This document shows positions 1-12,737 of a stretch of 64,000 nucleotides of DNA, piece after piece (position 1 is the first letter of the stretch; each line of letters begins with the position of its first letter). The position numbers and the translations under genes are program-made. The notes under the pieces were generated by a model, which worked only from the letters and a program-made list of their open reading frames with translations, was not told the DNA's origin and searched no databases. The DNA comes from Hymenopus coronatus (taxonomy: Eukaryota; Arthropoda; Insecta; Mantodea; Hymenopodidae): contig CM060881.1 in assembly GCA_030762935.1 (NCBI GenBank), positions 103,120,501 to 103,184,500 on the forward strand, written 5' to 3'.

Positions 1-690
1 TTTCTCTCTATCTCTCTCTGTGTTTGTGGACAGCATAGCTCAAAAAGAGAAGACCGTTAAATACCAAACTTGTTATTTAAGTTTGGTATCATCCAAAGAT
101 ACGACATGAAGATTTTTAAGAAAATCCCCCCAATTACCGTTTACATGGAAAAAAATTTAGAAATTTTTAATATAAGAGATCTTAAACAAAATCATTAGAG
201 CCATTCTTAAGATATTTACATGACAAGTAATGTACTTGAATTTTTTGGGAATAATCTCTGAAGACATATTTATTCTTCGTGAATTTTTCGAAATTTTATA
301 TAACTGGTAAACCGTAAGAGATAGACAGAAACTTATTACACAAAAACTATAGATCACAATAAAACACACAATTGATGTTATATACACTTTTTTCGTGTAG
401 TTGGCAGTTTTGGAGATATTCCTTGTTTTTTATTTCAGTTTTAAAATACTTACTTTTCTAATACGGGAACCTGTCAACTCCTGATCACGCCAAGAAACGG
501 ATTTGAATCCCAGAGCAACCACATTTTAAAAAACTTGTTTGTCAGTTTAGTCTAATGCATTCTCTTATTTCTCTTCTACTTACAAAAGATCTAAGTAATA
601 ACTAAATTAAATAGAAGAATAAGCTTATTAGCAATAATTTGTTACAGAGATGTAGAGAAAGTCATGTGAATGGGGCACATCAGATTCTTA
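1..690 (-). mobile_element. Family M repeat copy (window-truncated)
   Basis: The copy reads on the minus strand and loses its 3' palindrome at the window edge. It begins inside the CA/TG-rich tract, then shows the inner hairpin arms (AAATACCAAACTT and AAGTTTGGTAT at about 60-90). It ends at the M 5' terminus around 660-690, where GTAGAGAAAGTCATGTGAATG is followed by CACATCAGATT. No coding sequence: the short open frame at 157-387 is a chance frame of the repeat and similar frames appear in other copies. Confidence 0.8.
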
Positions 691-699
691 TTTAGTGAG

Positions 700-1867
700 T
701 TTACCAACTACTCTGCACAACAGATTTTTATTTAATGAGTTTACCAACTACATTGCAAAATTGGCATTGTAGTATCTAACAAATTAACATGTTTGTATTA
801 AAAAGAATTAATAAATATCATAAGTTGAAGGAAAAAGATCATCAGCGATATGATTGAGCAAAGCAAGCAGGGAAGAGGTGGGAAACAAGCATATTACCTT
901 AGATACTTGCTAGATGTTTCCGTCTTCTCTTGGTTGAATATCAAAATTCTTCCATGAAACTTAAACCGATGAACAGATACAAAGAAAAGGTAAGAAAATC
1001 AGTGCAGTGTTTGGATGAAATTGGTTTGTCATGTTTATTATATAATGTAATTTTGAAGGGACAGAGAATATGTACAACAAACCGAAAGTTATCTAGAGGA
1101 AGAAATACCGCGATAAGTTTGGCACCTACTACAAACAAAAATGAAAAGTAATTTGTAAAGAACTGAGATGAACATAAAGGAATCATTAAAGAAAAAAGTA
1201 ATTTTGAATTCCTTGAAAGGGGTTAGCAACCTATTTTATATTCGTTTTCTTGCAAAATGCTGATAACATAATGCATTTAAAATCATGATTCTGAAGTAAA
1301 GCCGGATGGAATATGTTATGGAACGTATTCATGGGACAAAAGGTTTGTTTAATTAATTCTATCACCTTATCTTGTCTCCTTTTACAAGAAATAGATAACA
1401 GTAATTATCAGAAATCAGTTTAAGAGGATTTTTTATTTTTTTAGAAACACCGCATCTTTTTTGGCCTACCAGTTGGATGAACTGGTGTAACACTGAAGAA
1501 GACGTTAAATTTAACTGGAAGAGTCTGTATACACTTACAGTAATTTCTCAAAAACAGTGAGACTCAAAATCACAAATATAGTGGTGTTTACCTATTACTT
1601 AACAATTTATTTTAATGTTTCTCGTTTGCAATTGTCACAAATTATTAAATAAGTATCATAAATTGAAGCAAAAGGATTCCATTTTTCTATGGTACAACTG
1701 TATCTCCATTTATTAATACATCTTGTGACATAAAACATGTGACACTGGTAGATATAGCAATGCATTACTTAAAACTTGTTATAAATAGAATTATGCATCT
1801 ATAGACACAATCTTAACAAACAGTGAATCTTAATAAATAGTGCATTTTTAAACTCATAAGATTATAA
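700..1867. other. AT-rich stretch, no gene recognised
   Basis: No recognisable coding, RNA or transposon signature. The two overlapping 73-81 codon frames near 930-1190 lie on opposite strands of the same DNA, have no family resemblance and are best read as chance frames. Confidence 0.5.
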
Positions 1868-2175
1868 AAACTTGCATATATCCTATTCACATGTCTTTTT
1901 CTTGCTGTTCCACAAACAAACTTTCCTTAAAAAGATTATTCTTTTATCTACGTCCATAATAAATATTAGCAGAGTTGGTCTTATTACTTGCTTCGTTGTA
2001 AATTGAAAGGAAATAAGGAAATACACTTGGCTATCTGAAACAATTGAAATTCCGTTCCCTTTAGCATTCTCAGGACTAAAACAAAAGAGACGAAACGAGA
2101 TGACTTCGCCCTTGAGAGAAGTTTAAGTATAAAATTGAAAACAATAGCAGGTAATATTTCGGAAATGATTAACTC
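1868..2175 (+). mobile_element. Family M repeat, 5' half
   Basis: This degenerate plus-strand copy starts with TATTCACATGTCTTTTTCTT and runs through the landmark AAAGATTATTCTTTTATCTAC, then the TAGCAGAGTTGGTCTTATTACTTG block and an AAATAAGGAAATAC block. It breaks off near 2,175, before the hairpin, CA tract and terminal palindrome. It is clearly older than most copies. Confidence 0.65.
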
Positions 2176-2625
2176 TTGCACCTCAAACCCCTAATGGACT
2201 GTTTATCAATACCACCAGCAGTTTATGAAAGATAGCAGGGAGAGCTTCAATATTGTAGGATAATTTTGAATAAATATTTAATTTAGTAAGAAGTAAGTTT
2301 GAGTAATCGATATTGGTAGCAATATGAAGAATCTGATATAGCATGGCCTCATAGGTACAACACTGTCATAAGCATGGTTTGTTATATGGGCTACGGCAAC
2401 TAGCTCACAAGAAGCGTTTACATTCGAGCTGCAGACACTACCTTGAAAGAAAAGGCAAAATAATTATTGAAAGTGCTTAACTTCAAAATATCAGAATATA
2501 CCAGATAAGTCATGGATAAAGGGTATTCCATTGGATTCTTCCTTAGCTCCCTGACCATGTAGTACCAATAAATCCTAGAGGTGATTGTAAAAGCAGAGTG
2601 TCTCCTCCGTCCATCCATTAGAGAT
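2176..2625. other. Unassigned AT-rich DNA
   Basis: I see no element boundary, tRNA-like box or plausible exon. The 66-codon minus frame at 2,418-2,618 has no recognisable domain. Confidence 0.4.
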
Positions 2626-2629
2626 CTGG

Positions 2630-3350
2630 TAGACTTGTGGTGAGCCTAGCTGTAGTTGTTGTGTACCTGCCCTAATAAGGGCTTAACGACAGGAATGATG
2701 GTTGTTTCAGGTTTAAGCAGTTTTGGTGAAGTTTCAGGTATCGCTATTGATAGGCTCTTCAATGGTTGCTTTTTCAGAAGCAGCATCCGTTTCCTCTGTT
2801 CCACTGGTGTTTAGCCTGTTTGAATTTTGGTTTTTATTGGAGTTGAATTTGTACTGACTACTTCCAATATTGTATTAGATCAGTTCCTCAGTTGGTGTTG
2901 ACTGTTAAAGCCGTCGTTACCGGGGGTGCCCGCAAGTTATGCGTAGAGCCCGGCCTGTATCGGCGTTCGGTTGGTTAGTAGTCCTCCAGCGATCTGACAG
3001 TGCGTTTTCCTGTTCGCCCAATTTGGCGTAGAATTGTTGAACCCGGCGCCTAATTATATCCTCCACGAGAATTAAAGCTTTATGTAGTAGCCTTACTGGG
3101 AAACGTCGACATACAGAATATATTGGCCGGAGCTGTCTATTCTTTATCCGCTGTAACCAGAGAAGCCTGGAGTCTACTGCCATGCCCCATACTTCGCAGG
3201 CATAAAGCACCAGGTGTCTCCTCGCAGTTTTGGGTGCTTATTTATAGCTCTCCGAACTCTCCCGAATATACTCCCTCCTGCACTTTAAACCCTGAAGCCA
3301 CCTGCTTTCCTCTATACATGAGCAATATAGTGCTATGCTGAACCTACTAC
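2630..3350 (-). pseudogene. Non-LTR retrotransposon fragment (Jockey-like C-terminus and 3' tail)
   Basis: Minus strand. The open frame 3,210-2,917 (97 residues) reads LYACEVWGMA, then LLWLQRIKNRQLR, then RFPVRLLHKAL and IIRRRVQQFYAKL. That order matches the region after the reverse transcriptase in Jockey-type LINEs (the intact-looking Jockey at 39.6 kb has LYGCEIWRTVAN, LRVQTLQNRALRMI and PAHILHEHSGIP in the same order). Related sequence continues upstream to about 3,350 with frame breaks. Below 2,917 lies what is probably 3' untranslated sequence, with an uncertain end near 2,630. The catalytic YXDD part is absent, so this is a 5'-truncated dead copy. Confidence 0.75.
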
Positions 3351-3359
3351 CTCCTACCG

Positions 3360-4084
3360 TACACTGGGAATCTTTCATCTTCTATTGATTACTGAAACTG
3401 GTGCAACATTACCTCACTCTAAATGACATTTAATTTATTCAAAATGACCACCGCATGTACTACTTTATTGTTACACTGAACCCCACAGAAAGTTGTATTG
3501 AAGTTAGGCAGTCACGCGTTACCTACAACTGTATGTGCATGTAACTCTTTGATTCTCATGTTTCAACATCAGCCAGATAAACTATAACATTTTAAAGCGA
3601 TAGTGAAGTGTTTAAAATGGGCCAGGACATTTCATGCTCTTTCCATGGCATCAAGAAGGAATATTTCAGAAAAAGGCATTATCAAAATTAAACAAAACAC
3701 CATATATATCTCGCAAATACCTATTACTACAAAAAAAATGAATTTAAATATGAGATACTTTTAAGATATTTATATAAATGATACAGTAATGTTTGTATAT
3801 TGATTATGGTTTACCAGGTACACAGAGATATTATTAATGCGGAATCAATTACGAATGAAGAAGAGTTAAGCACTATTTTCCGTAAATATATGACTTTATT
3901 TTTTTACGTAAATGCTTTAAATACATATATGGTAATTTAATAGAATGGTTAGTAATCTAGTGAAAATAAATAATAAATGAAACATTTTTCCAGGTGAAGT
4001 GAAGTTTTGAGTAGAATATTTTATTTGGAATCATAATTTTCACAAGCTTAGAATTTAACCCTAAATTTAAAATTCTTCGAAAAC
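3360..4084. other. AT-rich DNA without a recognised gene
   Basis: No open frame of interest. The part around 3,700-3,850 has faint resemblance to the minus-strand middle of family M (TTTTAAGATATTTATATAAATGA, GGTTTACCAGGT) but too little to annotate as a copy. Confidence 0.4.
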
Positions 4085-4252
4085 TAAATCCGTTAACACA
4101 CACACATTCGCGCGCAATGTTCATTTGCAATGTTTTCTTTTTAATTCAATGGATCCCGCATGTATTTACAATGAAATCACGATATCGGATTTTTGGATGG
4201 AATACAAACAGTACCTCTACCTACTCAGTCCATGATAGAGAAAGTGAAAATA
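4085..4252 (+). mobile_element. Family M repeat, 3' end
   Basis: The fragment has the CA tract, then GAAATCACGATATCGGATTTTTGGATGGAATAC in pieces, then a decayed terminal palindrome ending ATAGAGAAAGTGAAAATA. Everything 5' of the CA tract is missing. Confidence 0.65.
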
Positions 4253-5384
4253 GCAAACTGTTCCGAATTATATAGTATAATTAAATTACAGACACAATAT
4301 TCTTAAACTCTATTATTAATTTGTCTTACAGAACAAAAGCTGAAAAAGACTGAAAGGAATCATATACGATTCATCCTGTATAATTTTTGCGAAAATGTAG
4401 AATCAGGAGAGACCACGGTAATATGAGTGTTACCCGCTAGACCGACTATCATTTGTTGACGTTCAGTTGTGGAAGAGTATTTAAATCCTATTACATACAT
4501 TATACAACACCTCTTTGAAGCTTTCTGTGTGCATATCTATCGAATTTCTCCGTTTGGTTCACCGAAAATTACCTAATAACTTTGTCTTCAAAGATTTTCC
4601 TTTGTTTTACTGTGCTCAAGCGCTGACTTTTTATTCTAGAATCTAAATGAATTGTCTGCATACAGCACTTGATTAGGTCTCAGTTACTATATATTTGCAC
4701 TTTTACTTGCTTATATATTTCAGACTGAATATTATTGGAGCTGTTTATTTAATCTAAAAGCATATAATGTTACTTCGTGAGTCCCTCTTTAAATTATTGA
4801 TATAATATAATATTTGCAGGAGCATCATGCACTATAACTTGGTCCTGTTAGGTTTTGTTTTAGCTTTTTATTATTTATTTACCTTAGCCTCTGATGTCCC
4901 TTAATGGTTAAGGCCATCTAACAGCTGCCAGAGGAGCTCAGAAAATCCATTACGAGAGATAATCCTAAGGTAATCTTAAAATAAGCTAATTTTGTTTTTC
5001 GATATGAACCATTATTACTAACACCAGTAATTTTATAGTGTTCTTCTTTTAGGTTACAGGACTATGATTTTAAATTTTTAGCATTTTAATAATTACTAAT
5101 ACCATAAGTTTTATAGTTTTAGTAACTATTATTTGCACCATATTTGTGACTATATATACAGAATATTTTTGGATTTACTAAAAATTCGACAAATCTAATA
5201 GCATATCCAAATAATTGAAGTGCGTGATTTTGTATTATCAGATTCTGTTTCTCATTTTACTACTTAAGGTGTTCAAAATAAAAATCACGCATACTCGTAA
5301 TCGAACTCATTAGATTTCCCTGTTTCCCTTTTGTTTCTCTATGAATTAGAGTTGGTGCAGAAGATATTACATTTCACTTAAAAT
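4253..5384. other. Unassigned AT-rich DNA
   Basis: No gene, tRNA-like box or transposon domain is visible. Long runs of simple A/T sequence dominate 4,600-5,260. Confidence 0.4.
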
Positions 5385-5905
5385 TAGTAAGAGTTTGAGG
5401 ACTCCTGAATCCAGAATAGCCATTTTTGGAAAAAAAAATAATAAATCCTACGTGTGTGTGTTTGTATGTATGTGTGTGGGCAGCATATCTCATATTTTGT
5501 ATTTAAGTTTAGTATCTTTAAAGGATATGACACGAATATTTGCAATTAAATCTCAATTTCAAACTATCTTTTACATGAAACATTTTTTAATTTTATTTTT
5601 CTCAAGAATGGGTCTAACGACTTTTATTAATATACCGGATATTAAAAATACTTTTAATATACCGGGAATTAAAATGTATATATTGAATTTGCTGGCAATA
5701 CTGTCTGAAATCATTCTCATTCTGAATGAGTTTTGCTGTAAGATAGCAAAACCTTACCACAAAACAAACAAACAAAGACTCAATTTGTGTGATATACAAT
5801 ATTTTAAAGCTAGCTATTTTTGAGATATTACTTGTTATTGATTTCAATTTGAAAATACTACTTACTTTTTTCAACGGGATTGGGGTTGTCACCTCAAAAT
5901 AATTT
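5385..5905 (-). mobile_element. Family M repeat copy
   Basis: A minus-strand copy starting at the segment just inside the 3' palindrome (GGACTCCTGAATCCAGAATAG), through a TG-rich tract at 5,449-5,480, GGCAGCATATCTCA, and the middle block with ATCTCAATTTCAAACTATC. The 5' quarter is lost near 5,905. The 142-codon frame across it is not conserved in sister copies. Confidence 0.7.
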
Positions 5906-5967
5906 GAGATCACCTTGTGGGTTACCGAGAAACATGCGAGTCAGTTGAGACGCTATGCCAGCATTTT

Positions 5968-6041
5968 GCCATAGTAGCTCAGTGGAAGAGCAACCGGTTA
6001 GACACCGGGAGATCCGTGATTCAAATCCTTGCTCTGGCATT
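5968..6041 (+). other. tRNA-like sequence, probable SINE head
   Basis: A-box TAGCTCAGTGG and B-box GTGATTCAAATCC are correctly spaced. The ends GCCATAG and CTCTGGC pair at 6 of 7 positions and a GCTC/GAGC D-stem is present. The T-stem is poor (at least two mismatches) and no CCA or poly-T terminator follows directly, so I read it as a tRNA-derived SINE head or tRNA pseudogene, not a working tRNA gene. Confidence 0.55.
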
Positions 6042-6049
6042 TAATTTTT

Positions 6050-7065
6050 CAGTCTCACTCTACCTTTCCATAGCATTTAATAGTGTTCTATATCAGCACT
6101 GTACCGCAATAATCCTTCCCGAAATTACTTCAGCTATACAACTTGGAAAGCTAATTAAGTAATCGATACTACTAAAGTCGGGCTTTGGACCTTTCGGTTG
6201 CTGATGCTTTATCAAACTAATAGTTATTAAGTGTTATGTTTCAATGTTAATCAACGCTATACATGCTTTATACATGTAATAACCCTTTAACGAATCAGTA
6301 AATGCATTCAGGCCATCCCCTCTTAATTTATCATGTTCATTTAATAGTCTATACTAACATTATAAAGCAGGAAAATTGTGTGTCAAAAGCACTTTTTGTT
6401 TTCCGGCAGACTATACGATGTCCCAAACATTTTAAATTTGAAGTATATACCTTTTCATGTTCATGTATCAAATTTAATCCGGTTTCGTCAAATAGTAATA
6501 TCACAGAGTATAATTTGTCCCTTTATTGACAATATGGTAGACTTTTAATAACATCCAAACCAAAACGGTAAAAAAGGGTGACTTAAAAGCCTTGAAATTA
6601 GATTATCAAAGTGAGGCAGGGAGTTGGCTAGCGATGTCATACAACTGAATTTCCCTCTGATTTAGTCGGGCGTACAGGGAATACTTTTGGTATAATTGCG
6701 ATAAAACCTTCGCACTCAGTTTTACAAATTACCAAAAATTAATAGCTATTCTAAAAAGCCTGCTAACACTTCGGTTGCCATAATTTGTAACCCGTTGGGT
6801 AATAATTAACACTATACATATTCCCTTAGTGGATAAAACTTACATTTATTTATATTATAACACACAATGAAATTATTTGAAAAAAATTACTCTATTTCAA
6901 CCCCTTTTTGGAATTCCGAAGAAAATGTCTACCTGACCGAAGGATAGCACTCTGAGGCATTTAAAAATTACAAAATGTTACCCTATATTTTAGATAAATA
7001 TAGGGCCTTGAAATTTGTTTTTTTAAAAATAACATTTAGATTAAATAAAAAGCAACTCTGAATGC
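6050..7065. other. No gene recognised
   Basis: Unique-looking AT-rich sequence. The small frames at 5,917-6,162 and 6,302-6,529 have no domain and no likely splice context. Confidence 0.4.
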
Positions 7066-7069
7066 TCCT

Positions 7070-7150
7070 ACTGTAGGATGATCAGCTTTCTGGTTTTTCA
7101 CCCAGATGTTCAGGGTTCGATTCCCGGCTGGGGCAGGGAAGTTTTCTTTA
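7070..7150 (+). mobile_element. tRNA-like SINE head (family B-like)
   Basis: The segment CACCCAGATGTTCAGG, GGTTCGATTCCC (B-box) and GGCTGGGGCAGGGAA resembles the head of the SINE on the minus strand near 18,990, which has GGTTTGATTCC and GGCTGGGGCGGGGAA. The A-box side is damaged and the body after 7,150 is not recognisable. Confidence 0.5.
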
Positions 7151-7344
7151 TCGAGAATCATTGTCTATTCCTGACAAAGTCTGTTAATATGCGCATAAGA
7201 GCGAACGTGTGCCGGTTTAATAGTACCTACAGCATTAAAAAAAAACAAAAGAAACTAGCGTTAATGCAGTTTAGCGATAACATTTCGGCTGTTTCTAAAG
7301 AAAAGTCCCCTATATGGCCATACAAGTTAAAGGGGACTATATAA

Positions 7345-8505
7345 ATGAAACAATTAAAAACTAAACACTCCGAACAATTTGCATACATTTGCACACTGTA
7401 GAACAACGGCCAAAATAATAGGATATAAGAGCTTTAGATTTTTAAATTAACTATTTATATTATTTTCAAATACATATAAAAGCAAAGCATATGAACAGTA
7501 TGAACATGCTTTAGACTTATGCTTAAGCTTTAGCTAACTTAATAGAAAAATACATTAATTTACAGAGGCCTGGATGGCAAAGCAAGAGGTCTGAACTTAC
7601 CCTCCCTCTCGTTCCCACTACTCTCTTTCAGGATCACGTAGAGCCAAAGAAACCGGTTCCGTAGCAGACTTATTGGTGCAATGCTGACCTACATGTCCAA
7701 TATGAGTGAACGGCGAATGTTTAATCGGGCCTGGGAGAACAAGTATTTTGTTGTTCTTCAACAACAGCACTGTTGCACACGTAACCTTTTTGCTTCTCTG
7801 CCAGCTGGACGGAAAAAGAAGGGACGATTCACACTGTATATGCTTACTTTTAACATTAAAAGTGATCCCTACTTATGTTTATAACACAGTGTGTGCAAAT
7901 TCAGTGCCATTTGACCAAACTGGAGGAACGTTTTGACACTTGGGCCCCAGTGCTTAAGGACCCTAGCGAAAAATATAAACCATTCAACGCTGTAATGAGT
8001 TACATCTATCTTATTTTTAAACCCATAATTAAACCATTATGCATAAAACTGTGTATACTTACAATGTACGACTAAGCAAGTATTATAAACCTTACCAAAA
8101 CTTCCATAAATTACTTTGGTTATACTTCGGGAACTTAATTGTGAAAAAGACCAATGTTTCTGGAATTCATAAATTTAGATGTTAGTGCTATAACACACTT
8201 TTATTTTATTTCTGTGCTGCTGTTGTGGCTATACAATTTTTAAGGTATATGATATAGCAATTTGAATGCAAAAAGAATAAATGTTGGCTAGGTCAGGGCC
8301 TTTCATGCGCATTTTACGGCCTAAGGAGCAAAAATAGCCTCGCTATGTTGAAGATATTCCTTGGCCTGAGCAGGTTCTTTCCTTTCTTACGGTCACCTCG
8401 CTTACTTCTTCTGACTTCCACTTCTCCATCAATAATCTGGCGATACACATGAAGCACAGGAAATTTCTAGTGCTGGTTTATGATGTATACTGGTGGTTCA
8501 CGTGC
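7345..8505. other. Unassigned DNA
   Basis: Contains a moderately GC-richer patch at 7,560-7,800 with overlapping short frames in several phases. No domain, RNA motif or repeat relationship to the rest of the window was seen. Confidence 0.4.
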
Positions 8506-8510
8506 AGCCA

Positions 8511-8548
8511 CACACACACACTCACACACACACACACACACATACACG
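8511..8548. repeat. (CA)n microsatellite
   Basis: An imperfect CA run interrupted by CTCACA, directly abutting the inverted terminus of the mariner remnant. Confidence 0.85.
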
Positions 8549-8925
8549 AGGTATGTTCAAAAAGTTCTGGAACTTTGTTCAGAAGATATTTCTACACTTA
8601 CTTTTTACTTATTGTGCATAGTCTCCTTCGAAATACTCTCCTCCACAATTGATACACCGCTCCCAATGCCGTTTCCACTTCAAAAAGCAGTATTGGTAGA
8701 CCTTTTTCTGGATCGCGCGAAGCGCCGTTTGCGAATTTTCTTTTAGCTTGTCTATCGTTGCAAATCTTCCTTTCAACGGGGTTTTCAACTTTGCAAATAA
8801 AAAAAAAAGTCCCCTGGGGCCAGGTCTGGAGAATACGGAGGATGAGGCAGCATATTGATATCGTTTTTTGTGCAATAGTCACTAGTCACGCACCAACATG
8901 GATGAATGTGGGGGTGCGTTATTGT
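8549..8925 (-). pseudogene. Mariner transposase remnant, C-terminal part with one terminus
   Basis: The plus-strand start GAGGTATGTTCAAAAAGTTC is a typical mariner terminal inverted repeat. On the minus strand the C-terminal third of a mariner transposase can be read in two frames: one gives a KNPLKGRFAT-like block, KENSQTALRAI and CINCGGEYFEGD, the other the upstream part. The frames switch at the A-run near 8,800, next to the region where the third catalytic Asp (SPDLAP) should be. The N-terminal half and the other terminus are absent. Confidence 0.75.
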
Positions 8926-9029
8926 CCTCACATTTCAGGCCGTTTTCTGCATGTGCATGTAAATGGCTATCGACTTGCTCGGTTTTTCATTGGATTTAAA
9001 AGTTGCTTATTGTCGCAAACTACGTGAAA

Positions 9030-10785
9030 ATGTAGCATAGATAATTCACTAAAGTAACCAATTTAATTTAAGATTTAAATGTACGATGAAATATATAAAA
9101 TACCTTAGTGCTCATAATTTCTTTCAGTTGTTCTCTAGTAATTACAGTGAAAATTACACTCCACTATTAAAGCGCCAATGAAATGGCCGAGATTAGGTAA
9201 TTTCAACCAATCGCAGTATTCTGACTGGAGCGATACTGTCGAAAAATCTTATCGAGCTGATTTTCATTTCTTTGAAATCTTGTCGTACCTGACGTTCGTA
9301 TGTTTAATCTCCTGTCCTGATTATTGGTAACAAAGTGGCAACCCAGGGAGCCAACGTTCACTTTTAATAGCTATCAGTTCAACAATCGTACTTTAAATTA
9401 ATTCAGTTACAATGGTTAATTAAAGTTTTATCCAGGTCATAATGTATTTAGTTAAAAAAAGTACTGAAAATAATCATGTGTGGTGCAATAATCTCAAATA
9501 AAATAAGGTTTGTTTCCATTTCATGTATTACATATTAAAATGTGAAATAAAATAATTGTTCCCTATTTCTATTGTTGCTATCTATATTCGTACTTTTGGT
9601 GTAGACAAGGTCGGCGGTATCATAATTCAGGAGGCAGTAAAGAAAGAAAAAAGATCCGAAAATAAACATGGTCGAATGCGTCATCTATCATTTGAGAACT
9701 AATGTAAGTATTACATCATAACCTGATAAAATCTCCGTTCCTAAATATTGTAAATTATTAATAGTCTTTTGCTGAATTGTCTTATCAAATACTCGTGTTT
9801 TTATCTCTTAGGACAGCTCATTTCCGTCACTTCGCATCGATCGTGCGACAAGATGGAGACACTCGTGGTATTACTTATATAATTAATCTCATGAATATCG
9901 GACTGTTTTACCATACCGTTTTTCAATTAGACTAGCACACATAGCTCTGAAATGGTACTGCACATTTTAAAATAAATATAGATAATATGTGTCATTAGTT
10001 GATGTTGTCTTTCTGTTTCATAATTTTACATAGTGGTTTAGTAATTTGAGGTTATGTCGTATCGTATTTATTATCTCGTATATATTTGATTTGAGGTTAA
10101 AATGAATATGCCAAATAAATGAAGAGACTTTGATTTAGTAATTAGTTATTATTCGGTATTTGCACTATTGAGTCCCATATTTGCCAAAATTATATAACAG
10201 TATAATCTCCATTAGAGCGCTTGATTCTCGATTTTGGTACATGAGGGGACCTACAATAGTTTTGGCGGTTATTAACTAACTAGGAAGCATAAATCACCAG
10301 TGTTACTATAACTGTTCTATTAAGTAAGGAAAAAGTGATTATATCAAGGCTTTAAATGAATGATTTTGGTTATTATTTATGAGTAAAGCAAGTTCCACCT
10401 CTTACCCCTGACTGATAATAGGTACTTCGTCACAAAATAACGACCTCTCCGACAGTGTTGTCAATATTAATGCACATGTTTTGAACAAAGTGTATGCCCT
10501 AATGCTTAGTCGATCAAGTACATTTTTTTAGTTCTTACTTGGAAAGTAGTATGTAGCATTCTTCAGCGCAATATTTATGCACGATTGCTAAAAGTATTAA
10601 GTAAATAAAATAAAACAGCATATGCTTTATGCTATCTGGAATGAATTTGTATCATAATTACATTGGTTAGTCGATGAAAGTGACCTGAAAACTGATTGCG
10701 GATCGTCAAGCAACCGATAGTATAGTAAAATTTGAAACCGGTTTCTTGGATAACAATCGCAAAACAGATAGTCGACTGTTAAAAT
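9030..10785. other. Long unassigned AT-rich stretch
   Basis: No open frame over 60 codons with a recognisable domain, no tRNA boxes and no family M. This is one of the longest element-free stretches in the window. Confidence 0.45.
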
Positions 10786-10788
10786 AAC

Positions 10789-10832
10789 AAAGTAGTAGTA
10801 GTGGTGGTGGTGGTGGCGGCGGCGGCGGTGGT
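10789..10832. repeat. (GTA)n/(GTG)n/(GCG)n trinucleotide repeat
   Basis: Successive AGT, GGT and GGC triplet blocks: a compound trinucleotide microsatellite that drifted in the middle base. It encodes a poly-His stretch in a minus-strand frame, with no sign of a gene around it. Confidence 0.85.
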
Positions 10833-11287
10833 AATTAACAAATGAATGGAAATAAAGACAACCAAATGTGTTCGCAACCTTTGCACATAGTTTGCCCATT
10901 TCTATTCCAGGACAAACGGGAGACAAGCTGTGAATTGTAGAAACGATATTTAGACAGTATAAGTATGAATGCTACGTTACGAAGACGATGTTTAGCGTAA
11001 TTATTGTCTAAAATTTATGTTTAACAGCTCATGCATTTTAAACACAGTTGTGCGTTCTGTTCAGCCTCAAAATACATAGCGCAGCTAGTTTCTGCGCACA
11101 ATGGATTACGTTTATGGTATCAGAGAGATATTTTGAAAGAGATAACGCAACTTTGTGCCTGATCGCAGCAATCCTTCTGAATTACGTATGTGACGAAGTG
11201 AAATGCTTTCTCTTCTCCAAGGAAAATGTTAACTTTAGTTGCAGCGACTGCACTATCCCGACACAGAGGATGTCTGTCACTAGTTCT

Positions 11288-11456
11288 TGGGAAATTAAAT
11301 GGCGCTTTATTATTGAACGCTTTTTAACTGCTGCAGTTTTCAGCGTCCCATTCTCTAATGGACGTGAAAGACAATTTAATTATGCATAGAGGTCTCTCTA
11401 TCAGGCTCGAGTTTCTTTTACGTACCGTTAATCTACGACAAGACCTACGGCTTTAT
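11288..11456 (-). mobile_element. SINE family A, truncated copy
   Basis: Minus strand, covering the 3' body: the GTTTTCAGCGTCCCATTCT and GGACGTGAAAGAC marks, AGAGGTCTCTCTATCAGGCT, and TTCTTTTACGTACCGTTAATC. It stops at about 11,456 in the CTACGGCTTT segment, so the tRNA head is missing. Confidence 0.75.
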
Positions 11457-11812
11457 TTGTCATGTAAGTATCCTTAAAATATAATATTTTAATCAAAATC
11501 TTTAGAGCAATTTTTGAGAAAATCAAAATTTTCGAAATTTTTCCATGTAAAGGATAGTTGGGGTTGGGTGGACTTTCTTGAAAATCTCCGTGTCGTATTC
11601 TTAGAAGATACCAAACTTTAATATCAAGTTTGGTATTTAATGGTATTTTCGTTCTTGAGCTATGCTACACGGACAGGCAGACACACGGATATCTTTCTAA
11701 AAATGCTATTTTTGGATTCAGGTATCTCAAAATATTTTTTTAAGTGAAACATCGGTATAGAATTTTTGGGTACCTTCTCTACCTACACTATGTGCTTAGT
11801 GCTTGTAGAGAT
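11457..11812 (+). mobile_element. Family M repeat, 3' half
   Basis: It starts in the middle block (CATGTAAGTATCCTTAAAATA), includes ATCAAAATTTTCGAAATTT, the hairpin (ACCAAACTTTAATATCAAG, then TTTGGTATTT), TGAGCTATGCT and the CA tract. It ends with the decayed palindrome at GTGCTTGTAGAGATAGTAAC. It abuts the truncated SINE directly, so one element probably cut or landed in the other. Confidence 0.8.
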
Positions 11813-12735
11813 AGTAACAAGAAAGGGAAAAGAAAAGAAACATGAGCCTGAACGCAAACATTAAGGAAAGTAAATTGATATAAATCACTAATATTGCAAT
11901 AAAAACTTTCGTACTTCTTTTTCACAGCTAATGTTCCAAACCAAAAAAATGCCTAACTAAGCATCGTTCTTAGTAATGTCTTAAGTTCTGTTTAAGGGTT
12001 TATTCAAGTGACCGTTTCTCAATCGGCCCAAAAGTTTACCACTACTAAGTGCAATAGCTCGCATGTTATTATCGTAAAACGTTAAAATATAACGTGCGAT
12101 ATTCTAGAAAATGCTAATTAGCATATCGCGTTTATGCTTTTATTAAGTGTTACAATTATTTTATTAAGAATTTTTAAAGTATTGATAGATATTAAAATGT
12201 TTTCGATATTGTCATTGTGATTATACATACTATTTTTTCTTTACCGATAAATGTTTTTAGTGCTTTCTTGTTTTATACACTAGTACCTCAATAATACACT
12301 TGACTGATTGGTATCCCCTCGATGGGGACGAGGTTTTCTTGTTTAAGGGTGGTGAAGAGCATGTTTTTATTTTTTGCTTTTTTTACATAGCTACTACTAG
12401 CAAATAAATAAAACCACACTTTAGCACTACGCATTTACTAATATACTCTTAACCACAATATATGTGGGTTGACCCGGCTGCATGTGATGTAGTTAATTAT
12501 GGAATAGTGAAAGTTGTTTATTAGGCAGGTAGCCGTGACAGCCTGCATGTTACCTGGCTGCGAAGTACGTACATGTTAAAGAGTGACACTAAACCATGCC
12601 ATTAGATTTTCACGGCCATAACTCCAGTTCTATATTATTTAAAGTATATTATGGTCAGTACACATTGTGTCTCCAGTTTCCTAGGATACTATCTGTAGAG
12701 CTTATATGTCTGTATTCAGAGAACCGTGTTGCAGG
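11813..12735. other. Unassigned AT-rich DNA
   Basis: Nothing recognised. The stretch leads directly into the minisatellite array. Confidence 0.4.
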
Positions 12736-12737
12736 TG

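Noticed and set aside
5968..6041. Functional tRNA gene
   Set aside because: The T-stem has mismatches and SINE heads of this kind are abundant in the window. Kept only as a tRNA-like sequence.
10627..10926. 97-99 codon frame with poly-His
   Set aside because: Its notable part is the trinucleotide microsatellite and nothing else in it looks conserved.
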